From NCBI GenBank assembly GCA_016929525.1, contig JAFGIP010000089.1:32452-96451 (forward strand): DNA of 64,000 nt, given 5' to 3'. This DNA is from Bacteroidales bacterium (lineage in GTDB: Bacteria; Bacteroidota; Bacteroidia; Bacteroidales; UBA10428). The notes under the pieces are model-generated. The model did not search any database. It saw only the letters and a program-made list of their open reading frames with translations, and was not told the DNA's origin. Positions 8,642-18,200 of this stretch are shown piece by piece (positions within the stretch are counted from its first letter, which is position 1; each line of letters opens with the position of its first letter). The position numbers and the translations under genes are program-made.

Positions 8642-10342
8642 ATGTTGCCGAATTTCATTAAAAATCTTAAACTTCAACTGGTTCATAATCGGAATTTATA
8701 TTTTTTTTTAATAGTATGGTTTGTAATAAATCTTATTCAATCTGCATTTACAGAGCTTGCTCACGATGAAGCATATTATTGGATGTACTCAAGGTATTTA
8801 GACTGGGGATACTTCGATCACCCGCCAATGATAGCAGTTTTGATCAAGTTTGGTTATTCTTTATTTAAAAATGAACTTGGAGTTAGGTTGTTAACCTCAG
8901 TAATGGGCACATTTACATTATTTATGCTATATCAGTTGATTGAAGTGAATCGAAATCTGAAGGTATTTATTATGTTATGTGTTTCCATTGTTTTAATGCA
9001 TAGTCATATTGCAGGTTTCCTGGCAATACCTGATCTACCGGTGATATTTTTTGCTACATTATTTTTTATTCTGATAAAAAAGTACATTGAAAAAGATAAT
9101 ATGATAACTGCATTATTGATTGGTATAACCTCTGCTTTAATGCTTTACAGTAAGTATCACGGAATTTTAATATTAACATTTACATTTAGCGCACATATTA
9201 AATTTATCAAGCGTAAGTCTTTCTGGATCATTCCTCTGGTGCTAATAGTTTTAATGATACCTCACTTGTCATGGCAAATTGAAAATCATTTTCCTTCATT
9301 TCAATATCATTTATATACACGTTCATCAATATATAAAATAGGGTATACCTGGAATTATATATACAGTCAGTTATTAATTGCCGGGCCATTAGTTTCGATT
9401 CTGATTTTCTATAATGCATTTACAGTAAAGGCTGAAAATATATTTAATAGAATATTAAAATTTAATCTGACAGGAATTTACTTGTTCTTTTTACTGATGA
9501 GCTTTAAAGGTCGGGTTGAAGCTCACTGGACAGCAATTGCATTTATTCCGCTAATTGTACTTTCTTATAAGAAGATTATTGAATCAAAACAATCAATTTT
9601 TTGGCTAAAGGCACTTTTTATACCAAGTATTATTGGATTTATTTTTATCAGAATCTGGATGGTTTATGAAATAATACCAGCGAAAATAAATCCTGCCAAA
9701 GAGTTGCACAACTGGGATAAATGGGCGTATGAGATCGATTCACTTTCAAATGACAGAAAAGTAGTATTTGTAAATTCATTTCAAAGACCTTCTAAGTTCT
9801 GTTTTTACACAGGAGCAGAATTCAGTCATTCTTTAAATAACATTTATTATCGCAAGAACCAATATGATATTTGGAATTTTGAAAATATTCTTCAACATGA
9901 TAGTGTTTTTCTGGTTTCTAGTCGAACACCTGATGATTCAATTATCACAGTAGTTGGCGAGAAATATCGATTCGAATATATCGACAATTTCAAATCATAC
10001 TGTAATCTTATTATAGAAATACCCGGTATTAAAAGTATTCGCGCAAAGCCCGGGGAGAAAAAAATACTTCATTTAAATATTATTAATCCCAGAAATCAGG
10101 ATATAAGTTTTAGTAATGGAGATAAAATTGTAGCCACATTTCATGATGGTAAAAAATACCTCAAACGGGGCACACTAATGCAATTAAACGACATATTTAT
10201 ACCCGCGATGGGTTCAAAAAAATTTATGGTCGATTTGGAAATGCCACTAAAATCAGATGAATATAGCTTGTATATCTCCATAATGACAAGAAACCAATCT
10301 CCTGCTCTAAATGCCAATCTTATTGGGGTTTCTGTGGAATAG
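8642..10342 (+). CDS. ArnT/PMT-like membrane glycosyltransferase (GT39-type)
   Basis: A 566-residue polytopic inner-membrane enzyme. The first periplasmic loop carries ELAHDEAYYWMYSR with the catalytic-type Asp-Glu, then YFDHPPM, the hallmark of the ArnT/dolichyl-mannosyltransferase-like (PMT_2) family. About ten hydrophobic helices follow to residue about 350. The last 200 residues form a soluble beta-rich periplasmic domain (from about residue 370). Members move a sugar from a polyprenyl-phosphate donor onto lipid A, glycan or protein. ATG 8642 was chosen over 8558 because a promoter box lies between them and the family pattern begins soon after. It is divergent from the barrel gene at 7524. 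Confidence 0.82.
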   Translation: MLPNFIKNLKLQLVHNRNLYFFLIVWFVINLIQSAFTELAHDEAYYWMYSRYLDWGYFDHPPMIAVLIKFGYSLFKNELGVRLLTSVMGTFTLFMLYQLIEVNRNLKVFIMLCVSIVLMHSHIAGFLAIPDLPVIFFATLFFILIKKYIEKDNMITALLIGITSALMLYSKYHGILILTFTFSAHIKFIKRKSFWIIPLVLIVLMIPHLSWQIENHFPSFQYHLYTRSSIYKIGYTWNYIYSQLLIAGPLVSILIFYNAFTVKAENIFNRILKFNLTGIYLFFLLMSFKGRVEAHWTAIAFIPLIVLSYKKIIESKQSIFWLKALFIPSIIGFIFIRIWMVYEIIPAKINPAKELHNWDKWAYEIDSLSNDRKVVFVNSFQRPSKFCFYTGAEFSHSLNNIYYRKNQYDIWNFENILQHDSVFLVSSRTPDDSIITVVGEKYRFEYIDNFKSYCNLIIEIPGIKSIRAKPGEKKILHLNIINPRNQDISFSNGDKIVATFHDGKKYLKRGTLMQLNDIFIPAMGSKKFMVDLEMPLKSDEYSLYISIMTRNQSPALNANLIGVSVE

Positions 10343-10430
10343 TCATTTCTCGTAAAAAAGAATATGCTTCCCGGAGGGTTACTATTGGCTTATTTCTTGT
10401 ATTAACGCATAAAGCCAAACTTTTTCAACC

Positions 10431-10883
10431 ATGTTTAAAGCATCACCTGTAGGAGCTGCGTTTAATTACAAAGAAGCATACAGAAATTTACCCAAGTCAA
10501 GTCTTAAAGGGATAAAGTTACTTTTTATTGACGATGATTATGTTAATTACATTTATTTCCATGAGATGCTCAAACCCTCGGGAGTAATTGTTGAACGTGC
10601 AATAAGTTTACCGGAGGCAGTATACAAACTAAAAACCAGTTTTGATATTAGGATAGCGATTATTTCATTAACAGATATCAATAATTCAAATCAGGATATT
10701 ATAAGGTCTGTTAAGGGTATGTTTCCTGAACTTCCTATACTGACAATAACTGACAGGCAATATACTTTAAAACAAGATTATTTTACTGCCGGGTGCGACT
10801 CATATATTAATCGTCACACTGATTTTGATCAACTTGTCAATACCATTGAAGACTTATTGGAAGAGAAATCGATTGCAGGGTAA
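10431..10883 (+). CDS. Degenerate response-regulator receiver (pseudo-receiver)
   Basis: A 150-residue single receiver-like domain with a 27-residue N-terminal extension. The acidic pocket of strand 1 is kept (LLFIDDDYVN, Asp34-36). The phospho-acceptor Asp at the end of strand 3 is replaced: IAIISLTDI places Ser79 where the next protein has Asp62. The strand-5 lysine is also replaced, with SYINR (Asn127) against CIVKP downstream. No output domain follows. Such pseudo-receivers usually act as phosphorylation-independent protein-interaction modules. It is followed 16 nt later by an intact receiver, so the pair is probably co-transcribed and may act together. Confidence 0.7.
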   Translation: MFKASPVGAAFNYKEAYRNLPKSSLKGIKLLFIDDDYVNYIYFHEMLKPSGVIVERAISLPEAVYKLKTSFDIRIAIISLTDINNSNQDIIRSVKGMFPELPILTITDRQYTLKQDYFTAGCDSYINRHTDFDQLVNTIEDLLEEKSIAG

Positions 10884-10899
10884 TCAAATATCAAATATT

Positions 10900-11316
10900 G
10901 TGAAAAGACCAGAACACAATTGGAAAAACGAAAAGATACTTATTGCCGACGATGATATTTATAGTTATCTGTTGCTGGAAAAAGTATTAAAAAAAACCCA
11001 CGCTAAAGTTATTTATGCAGCTAATGGTAAAGAGGCATTAGATTTTATCGATTCCGATTATTCTATAACTGTGGCAATTCTTGATATTATTATGCCAAAG
11101 CTGTCAGGGTTAGAAGTACTGGAGTTTGGGAAAAAGATCAGGCCGGATATAATATATATTGCTTATACTGCTGATGCAATTGGTCAGGATAAAGCTGATT
11201 GCATAGCGAAAGGTTTTTTCAGATGTATAGTAAAACCAGCATTACCAGTTAAAATGCTAAAAATAATTAGTGATGCCGTTAGTATCCGTAAAGAAATATT
11301 AAACACTAATTCCTGA
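10900..11316 (+). CDS. Single-domain response regulator (intact receiver)
   Basis: A 138-residue CheY/Spo0F-like receiver without an output domain. Key residues are complete: acidic pair in LIADDD (Asp17, Asp18), phospho-acceptor Asp62 in AILDIIMP, the Thr of AYTAD and Lys112 in IVKPALP. The start is uncertain. GTG 10900 gives a normal receiver and follows the upstream stop by 16 nt; the frame is also open from TTG 10825 inside the previous gene. No cognate kinase is adjacent. Its last 11 bases overlap the 3' end of murF on the opposite strand. Confidence 0.75.
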   Translation: MKRPEHNWKNEKILIADDDIYSYLLLEKVLKKTHAKVIYAANGKEALDFIDSDYSITVAILDIIMPKLSGLEVLEFGKKIRPDIIYIAYTADAIGQDKADCIAKGFFRCIVKPALPVKMLKIISDAVSIRKEILNTNS

Positions 11317-12604
11317 AAATGTTAATCACTTCTTCTAACCTGTTCGCGCGGGAACCTTTAATCAATATTAAGGAATCCTTTATATCCAGTTCTTTCAATT
11401 GACGTATTAAACTTTCGGTGTCTTCCATATTTATTGAATTAGCGATATTTACTGATTTAAATTCATCACCTACAAGAAAAGTCTGTGTTGCATTTGATTT
11501 CCGGGCAATCTCTCCAATAGCAAGGTGTTCATTATGTGAGTAAGGTCCCAACTCCTTCATACTCCCAAGGATTAGAATTTTATTCTTACCAGGTATTGAA
11601 GAAAAATTTTCTATCGCAACTTTCATACTTGTTGGATTAGCATTATAACAATCAAGTATTATCGTATTCGTCCCGATTCTGACAATTTGAGATCTTTGGT
11701 TTGACGGATTATAATTCTCTATTCCTTTTTTTATGTTTGACAGTGAAATTCCAAGATCGATTCCAATACATGATGCTGCTAATATATTATCCAGGTTATA
11801 ATTCCCAAACAAATTTGTTTTGACCTGGATTCTATTTTGATAAAAATCTTTAATCTCAACGCTTAATTCCTCTGTGTCATTTAATATCTTACCCTGACAT
11901 AAGCCATCTGGAATATTATATGCAACCAAATTCTTATATCCAAAAATTAAATCTTTTAGAATTTTATCATCACCATTGTAAATTATTTTTCCTTTCTTTT
12001 TCTTAAGATATTCGTACAATTCAGATTTGGCCTTAATAACGTTTTCAAAGTTTCCAAATCCTTCAAGATGAGCTTTCCCGATATTGGTTATCAATCCAAT
12101 GTCGGGATCACTTATTTTACACAGATTATCGATTTCACCGAGATGGTTTGCACCCATTTCAATAATAGCAATTTCAGTATTGAGAGGTACATTAAGCAAA
12201 GTCAGCGGTACGCCAATATGATTATTTAAATTTCCTTTTGTTGCGTCACATTTGTACTGGCTATCCAGGATAGCTTTTATAAGTTCTCTTGTTGTTGTTT
12301 TTCCATTTGACCCAGTCAAGCCAATCACTTTAAATTGTAAACTTTTTTTATGGTGTAAAGCGAGATTTTGTAAAAATCTCAAACAGTTATCGATAAGAAT
12401 AATTGAACTATCGCCGGCAAAATTTTCATCATCAATAACTGCAAGTTTTGCCCCTGCTATTAATGCGTCAGCTGCAAATTCATTACCGTTAAACCGTTCT
12501 CCTTTAATTGCAAAGAATATATCGTCTTTTTTAATCGATCTTGAATCGATACAAGCTGATCCGGGAGTAAAATATTCCTGATAGAATTCTTTAACTGAAA
12601 TCAT
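11306..12604 (-). CDS. murF: UDP-MurNAc-tripeptide-D-Ala-D-Ala ligase
   Basis: A 432-residue cytoplasmic Mur ligase that adds D-Ala-D-Ala to the UDP-MurNAc tripeptide, the last cytoplasmic step of peptidoglycan precursor synthesis. The N-terminal domain has CIDSRSIKKDDIFFAIKG; the ATP loop is GLTGSNGKTT (about 95-104); MGANHLGEI is a further MurF mark; LDCYNANPTSM begins the C-terminal domain. ATG 12604 is chosen over 12643 because the upstream one would sit inside the gldJ terminator stem-loop and the extra residues are unconserved. It lies just downstream of gldJ. Its 3' end overlaps a convergent receiver gene by 11 nt. Confidence 0.95.
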   Translation of the reverse strand: MISVKEFYQEYFTPGSACIDSRSIKKDDIFFAIKGERFNGNEFAADALIAGAKLAVIDDENFAGDSSIILIDNCLRFLQNLALHHKKSLQFKVIGLTGSNGKTTTRELIKAILDSQYKCDATKGNLNNHIGVPLTLLNVPLNTEIAIIEMGANHLGEIDNLCKISDPDIGLITNIGKAHLEGFGNFENVIKAKSELYEYLKKKKGKIIYNGDDKILKDLIFGYKNLVAYNIPDGLCQGKILNDTEELSVEIKDFYQNRIQVKTNLFGNYNLDNILAASCIGIDLGISLSNIKKGIENYNPSNQRSQIVRIGTNTIILDCYNANPTSMKVAIENFSSIPGKNKILILGSMKELGPYSHNEHLAIGEIARKSNATQTFLVGDEFKSVNIANSINMEDTESLIRQLKELDIKDSLILIKGSRANRLEEVINIFRN

Positions 12605-12621
12605 AAAGCAATAATACAAAA

Positions 12622-12651
12622 ACTGCCTCTTGAAATTCATCAAGAGGCAGT
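12622..12651 (-). terminator. Rho-independent terminator after gldJ
   Basis: A perfect inverted repeat (CTGCCTCTTGA at 12623-12633 and its complement at 12640-12650, extended by an A-T pair) with a 6-nt loop. It is followed on the minus strand by TTTTTGTATT. It ends gldJ transcription and lies 17 nt before the murF start, so murF either has its own weak promoter or depends on read-through. Confidence 0.85.
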
Positions 12652-12675
12652 AAATATCTGTTATTTAATAATTCT

Positions 12676-14163
12676 TTATTTGCCTGCAGGGCTTCCGACC
12701 CTGATCATTGCACATCGAAACCCGATATCATCTCTTGACGAGGCTTCATCAAGGTATCTTCTTGCACCGGGAGTCATCCAGTATGCCCGGTCTCTCCATG
12801 ATCCGCCTTTATAAACTCTTGTATTATCTGATATCAATGAGCTTTCATCTCCAACATCTTTTTTATACATCCTATCAGAACCTCTTTCCTGTGTGCGTGC
12901 TCCGGCATTCCAGTCACCACCTTCAACAATGCTGGACTCATAGTCTCCGTCATTATAGTTCCTGTAATCGGCTTTTTTATAGTTCCAACGATTAATGGCT
13001 TCGTCAACACTAATTTCAACATATCTAAGTCTTCCTAAACTATCTTTTTCTGCAACATTTCCTTCTTCGTCAGTAGCAAGTTTTTTAAATATATTACCTC
13101 TGAACGGATTAAATTCATCAAAATCTTCAAAAGTCAGGGGGCGATATACATCCTGCACCCATTCGTTAACATTACCAGCCATACAATAAAGACCATAGTC
13201 GTTTGGCCAGTAAGAATCAACAGGAGCCGGTACAGAAGCGTTGTCGTTTAAGTCGCCTGCAACACCCATCATATCACCACGACCTCTTACAAAGTTGGCC
13301 CTCATAGAACCTCTGTCTGATTTTTCATCCTGACGTACATTGTGTCCGTCCCAGGGATAGATTCTACGCTCATAAACCCTTTCCTCATATGAATTTCCGA
13401 TGAGAGCAAGTGCGGCATATTCCCATTCTGCTTCTGTTGGAAGTCGATATCTTGGTAAAAGAATACCATCTTCTAAACGAACTCTTCTTGTATCTTTATT
13501 TGGATCAAGATCTGGTAGATTTTCACGTACCAAACCTTCATATTGACCAGCGAGATATGCTTCGGTATTGAAGTTTTCTTCATTAACCTGGTTGGGATCA
13601 GGATTTAGTATTCCTTCTTCAATAAGAACACCCTCATTAACCCTGTCAGTCCTCCAGGCACAATAATCTGTAGCTTGTAACCAGTTTACGCCGACTACAG
13701 GATACTCATTGTACGAAGGATGGCGGAAATAGTATTGTACATAAGGTTCATTGTAAGCCATTGGCCTTCTCCACACCAAAGTGTCCGGTAAAGCATTACG
13801 GTATACTTCAGGATAATCAATAAATACACGACTTATCCAATGTAAATATTCCCTGTAATCGACATTCCGAATTTCGGTTTCATCCATGTAGAACGAGCTT
13901 ACAGTAACACGACGGGGAATGTTATTCCAGTCGTATAATACATCTTGTTCAACTCGGCCCATAGTAAAAGTACCACCTTCGATTAATACTAATCCGGGAC
14001 CAGTTTCCTGTTCATAACCATATTTTACTTCAAAACCTCCGTTATCAGGGTCGTTATACTTCCAACCCGTAGTAGATGAGGCAGTTTTACCACCACCACC
14101 ACAAGAAGCCAATATGAATGCTAAAATGACTAATTGTGCAATTGCAGACAGCTTAAAATTCAT
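12676..14163 (-). CDS. gldJ: GldJ-type gliding/type IX secretion lipoprotein
   Basis: A 495-residue outer-membrane lipoprotein. The N-terminus has a signal peptide with lipobox LASC (Cys21). The body is a formylglycine-generating-enzyme/sulfatase-modifying fold: LIEGGTFTMG (about 60-69), DETEIRNVDY, GVNWLQATDYCAWR, RLPTEAEWEYAA, GNVNEWVQDV, and the end KGGSWRD...GFRCAMI. GldJ and GldK share this fold and form part of the ring and helical track complexes of type IX secretion and gliding. GldJ is preferred because of its location beside porU and porV, the order known from Flavobacterium johnsoniae. The enzyme function is presumably lost. Confidence 0.85.
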   Translation of the reverse strand: MNFKLSAIAQLVILAFILASCGGGGKTASSTTGWKYNDPDNGGFEVKYGYEQETGPGLVLIEGGTFTMGRVEQDVLYDWNNIPRRVTVSSFYMDETEIRNVDYREYLHWISRVFIDYPEVYRNALPDTLVWRRPMAYNEPYVQYYFRHPSYNEYPVVGVNWLQATDYCAWRTDRVNEGVLIEEGILNPDPNQVNEENFNTEAYLAGQYEGLVRENLPDLDPNKDTRRVRLEDGILLPRYRLPTEAEWEYAALALIGNSYEERVYERRIYPWDGHNVRQDEKSDRGSMRANFVRGRGDMMGVAGDLNDNASVPAPVDSYWPNDYGLYCMAGNVNEWVQDVYRPLTFEDFDEFNPFRGNIFKKLATDEEGNVAEKDSLGRLRYVEISVDEAINRWNYKKADYRNYNDGDYESSIVEGGDWNAGARTQERGSDRMYKKDVGDESSLISDNTRVYKGGSWRDRAYWMTPGARRYLDEASSRDDIGFRCAMIRVGSPAGK

Positions 14164-14209
14164 GGTAACACGGTTTTATTAATTGATAATATAACTAATA
14201 TACGATTTT

Positions 14210-14217
14210 CAAATGTA
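14210..14217 (-). promoter_or_regulatory. Bacteroidota -7 promoter box (gldJ)
   Basis: The minus strand reads TACATTTG, 46 nt upstream of the gldJ ATG, and it overlaps the noncoding edge just past the porP stop codon. There is no -33 TTTG at the ideal spacing. Confidence 0.45.
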
Positions 14218-14222
14218 ATAAA

Positions 14223-15161
14223 CTATATATCGGGGCATTTTATTGCCCCTTTTTTAATACTTTTCTTTTTATACTTAAAATTATATAAAAAAGTTACTTC
14301 ATGGGCAGCTAATTTTGTAAACCTTGCATTAGCAGAAGACAAATTTATATCATAAGTATAAAAAAATGATATATTCCCAAAGTGAGTTCCTAACAAAATA
14401 ATTAATGCATCGAACTGAAATCTCAGATTTTGTCTTAAATACAGGCCTCCAATAATAAGGTTAAAATTAATTCGTCCGCCATAAATAAGCTCTGAATATG
14501 GATTCTGATAACTAAAAAGAATTAACGGTTCAGCTTCTAAACTGTTTCGATAGAACTGACTGCCAAGTTTGTATTTACCTATGTAAGATATATTGTATTT
14601 TCGCTCCTTCAGTCCGTTTGGTCTTGTTATGTGCTCTACTGAAACGCCAAATTTACCGGATTCGTCGATATCCAATTCAACACCGATTGAAAAATCGAAA
14701 TACCTCGCCCCATCTATACTGGCCGGAACTGTTCCATCTTCCAGTGTGAGTTGCGAGAAATTGGAATTCAAAATATTATATGCTCCGCTTAAACCTGCAG
14801 AAATACTGGTAAATTTGCCGATTCTTGTTTTGTATCCATACATTAGCGAGAAAGATGTATTCGTGAAAATTCCTCCTGCCTGATTATCCTGAAAAATTAT
14901 TGCTCCCAATGAACTATTAAGCCTCTCAGATGTATATATAAAGGCACCATTGTATGTTATAAAGTCGCTGCTGCCAGGCCATTGATTACGATAGCTAAGT
15001 TGAAATGCCAGTCTATCAATGTTGGTTATAAAGGCTGGATTAATGTTAATCTGGTTTTCATGCATATTGGAATAATGAAAATCCTGGGCTAATACTGTAA
15101 GAATTTTACAGATTGCCGCGACAAAGTAAATGAATGAACGTATAAACTTATTTCTTAGCAT
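14223..15161 (-). CDS. PorP/SprF family type IX secretion outer-membrane protein
   Basis: A 312-residue outer-membrane protein. The signal peptide runs to about residue 25 (cleavage after VLAQ). It is followed by FHYSNMHENQININPAF and then RLAFQLSYRNQWPG, the N-terminal signature of the PorP/SprF family. The remainder is beta-strand-rich, ending in a short lysine-rich tail. Members partner with type IX secretion components and with the sorting of particular secreted proteins. It lies between gldJ and the divergent porU, which supports the assignment. Its last codons overlap a stem-loop with a T-run on the opposite strand. Confidence 0.82.
   Translation of the reverse strand: MLRNKFIRSFIYFVAAICKILTVLAQDFHYSNMHENQININPAFITNIDRLAFQLSYRNQWPGSSDFITYNGAFIYTSERLNSSLGAIIFQDNQAGGIFTNTSFSLMYGYKTRIGKFTSISAGLSGAYNILNSNFSQLTLEDGTVPASIDGARYFDFSIGVELDIDESGKFGVSVEHITRPNGLKERKYNISYIGKYKLGSQFYRNSLEAEPLILFSYQNPYSELIYGGRINFNLIIGGLYLRQNLRFQFDALIILLGTHFGNISFFYTYDINLSSANARFTKLAAHEVTFLYNFKYKKKSIKKGAIKCPDI
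14232..14255 (+). terminator. Plus-strand terminator-like hairpin inside the porP 3' end
   Basis: GGGGCA at 14232-14237 pairs with TGCCCC at 14244-14249 around a 6-nt loop and is followed on the plus strand by six T. No plus-strand gene ends just upstream, so it would stop antisense transcription into porP. On the minus strand the run after the stem is mixed, making it a weaker terminator for porP itself. Confidence 0.5.
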
Positions 15162-15244
15162 TGTAATAAAAACGTCACTTTAATAAATTAATTATCCCTA
15201 TTTTAGGAGCAATAATAGATAATTCAACTCGTTTTTACATACTG

Positions 15245-15252
15245 TAATTTTG
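15245..15252 (+). promoter_or_regulatory. Bacteroidota -7 promoter box (porU)
   Basis: TAATTTTG lies 10 nt before ATG 15263. A start site a few bases downstream would give an almost leaderless mRNA, or would favour ATG 15278 as the translation start. Confidence 0.5.
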
Positions 15253-15262
15253 AATTAAAGAA

Positions 15263-18200
15263 ATGAGAGTCTCAAAAATGATGATAAAGATTGTCTCTTC
15301 ATTAACATTCATTTTGTTAATAATAAATGCCAGGGCACAGGAAGGGGTTTATAAAATTCGCTGGACAGAGAACGGAAGCAAAACATTCAGGGTTGATAAA
15401 GAAGTTATAAGAAAAAATTATTTAAAGTTTGAAGGTGCATTTTATGATAATACGGACTTTATTCCTAAATATATTCATTCGGAAAAACTCCCGGGTGATA
15501 ACCATAAGATATTTAGAATTAAAGAGATGGTTTTCGAACCGATACCGGATAGTTTGCTTGCAGAAGTAGAATTACCGGATGATCTGGAATTTAAACAACC
15601 GGTGGTTGATATCTATAAATCGGGAGAAACTAAATTTCTGGATATTACAATAAATACAATTCGTAAAAATCCGGAAAGTGGTAAAATCGAAAGACTTGTG
15701 CAATTCAATTTAGTTGCAGATCAAAATGATGTACAGCAGATAATTAAAAAAAATAATTACAAGGCTGCAGATCACTCTCTTCTTTCATCCGGGTATTGGT
15801 ATAAGATAAAAGTCAAAAAGACAGGTATATATAAATTAACATACTCCGACCTTGTATCAATGGGTTTCTCAAATATATCAAACATCAGAGTTTTCGGTTA
15901 TGGAGGGAAGCAACTTAGTTATTACAACAGAGATCCCAGACCGGTAGATATGGCTGAATGCCCGATATATATGAATAAAGGTTCTGATGGTACTTTTAAC
16001 TCAGGTGACTATATATTATTTTATGCAGAAGGTCCGTTGACATGGTCGTATGACAACGTTGAGGAAGCTTTCAATCAAAATCTTCATGGCTACTCAGGAT
16101 CAATATATTATTTTTTAACAACCGATCATGGGGAAGCGTCACAAATAACAACGCAAAGCTGGCAGAATGAAGATCATGATCTGGTAATAAATACATATAA
16201 CGACAGGGCATATTATGAAAAGAATCTGATGAACCTTATAAGATCCGGAAGGACCTGGTTCTCAAGAAACTATGATGTTCAGCCATACGATACAACGTTT
16301 ACCTTTTCAAATATTAAATCAAATGCTGAAGTAAAAGTGAAAGCCAAGGTTGCCGGACGAAGCAGTACCGGAAGATATACATATCTTAAAGTAAACGGAA
16401 CAACCGGAGACTCTCAGTTTATATCTTATGTTAGCTTTGCTGCAGATTATTTTCCTTTTGCCAATAATGCAATTTTAGATTACGACTTTAATACCAGCAA
16501 TAGTAACATAAGAGTTGAGCTTGAATATGAAAAGGTTGTTTTAAGTGATGAAGCTTTTCTGGATTATGTAACAGTAAATGCTCAGTGTAATTTAAACGCA
16601 AACAGTACTCCTTTCTTTTTCAGAAACGCTGAAGCAGTTCATGAAGGTCAGGTAGCACGCTATGATATCAGCAATGTTTCAGGTAATATAAAAGTATGGG
16701 ACATCAGTGATATTAACAACGTTCATGCTTTGGGTGGGGAACTTAACGGATCTACATATTCATTTAAAGCACTGGTTGAGGATTTGAGAGAATATGTACT
16801 CGTCGATCTTAACTATGGATATCCTAAACCCATCATAAATGATTCAGATGGAGATGTTGGAGAAGTACCTAACCAGAATATCCGAAATTATTCGACACAC
16901 AACTATATTATAATAGCTCCCGAAGTTTTTATTCCTGAAGCAGAAAGACTGGCAGAATTCTACAGATTCAGAAGTGATTTAAGTGTCTTGGTTGTAACAC
17001 CTGAGGAGATCTATAATGAATTTTCATCCGGCACACCTGATGTATCGGCTATCAGAGATTTTGTAAGGAATCAGTACATTAATGGAAGCGGATCACAAAC
17101 ACTAAAATACCTGTTGCTGTTTGGTGATGGCTCTTATAATAACCATATGAATAAAAGTGGGAATACTAACTACATCCTTACTTATCAGTCAGAAAATTCG
17201 ACACAACCTACTTATTCGCATGTCTCAGATGATTTTTTCGGGTTTCTTGATGAAAATGAAGGAGCTACAACAGGTTACCTGGATATTGGTATAGGAAGAT
17301 TCACGGTAAAAGCAACAAGCGGTGATATAGCTGAAGCCCGGCAGGTTGTAGACAAAGTAATTTCTTATTATGATTCTGAATTAGGTAGCTGGAGAAGGCA
17401 GTTATGTTTTATGGGTGATGACGGATACGACGGTTACGGTTCAGGTGAAGGCGTAACACATATGGATCATGCCAATCAGCTGGCAGAATATGTTAAAAAC
17501 AACTATCCCGGGTTTAACATTAAAAAAATCTTTTTAGATGCATATCCGCAGGTAACATCGTCAACCGGCCCTTCTTACCCTGAGGCCAAGGAAGACCTGT
17601 TAAATTCTATTAATAAAGGCACTTTACTGCTGAGTTATAATGGCCATGGTGGAGAAAACGGGATAACAGCTGAAAAAACCTTACAGACTCAGGATATTCT
17701 TGCAATGGATAATTCCGATATGCTTCCTCTGTTTATAACTGCTACCTGTGAATTTAGCAGGTTTGATGATGTTATGATGGAAGGAAATTCTATTGATGCG
17801 GTTACCTCAGCAGGTGAATATGTTCTGTTAAATCCAGATGGTGGAGGTATTGGTTTGCTATCAACTACCCGTGTTGTTTATGCCGATTCAAATCTTCAGT
17901 TGGCTAAGGAAGTATTTAGCCAAATATTCAGTAAAGATGAAAACGGTGAAAAGCAAAGAATGGGTGATATTGTTAGAAAAGCTAAGAATGCTTTACCAGC
18001 ATCAAATACAAATAAATTAAATTTCTCACTTTTGGGTGACCCGGCTTTAATGCTCGCTTTTCCTGAATACAAAGTCTTTACTGATAGTATTAATAATCAT
18101 TCGGTATTGGAAGTTCAGGATACTCTTAAAGCTTTCAGCGAAGTTAAAGTTTCAGGATATGTAGCTTATGATGGCGGAAATGTGATCGAGAATTTTAACG

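Noticed and set aside
14593..14883. Open frames of 60-110 residues opposite large genes (for example opposite porP, ppk1, alaS and cca)
   Set aside because: They lie wholly within conserved genes on the other strand, lack family patterns and have no promoter or start context of their own.
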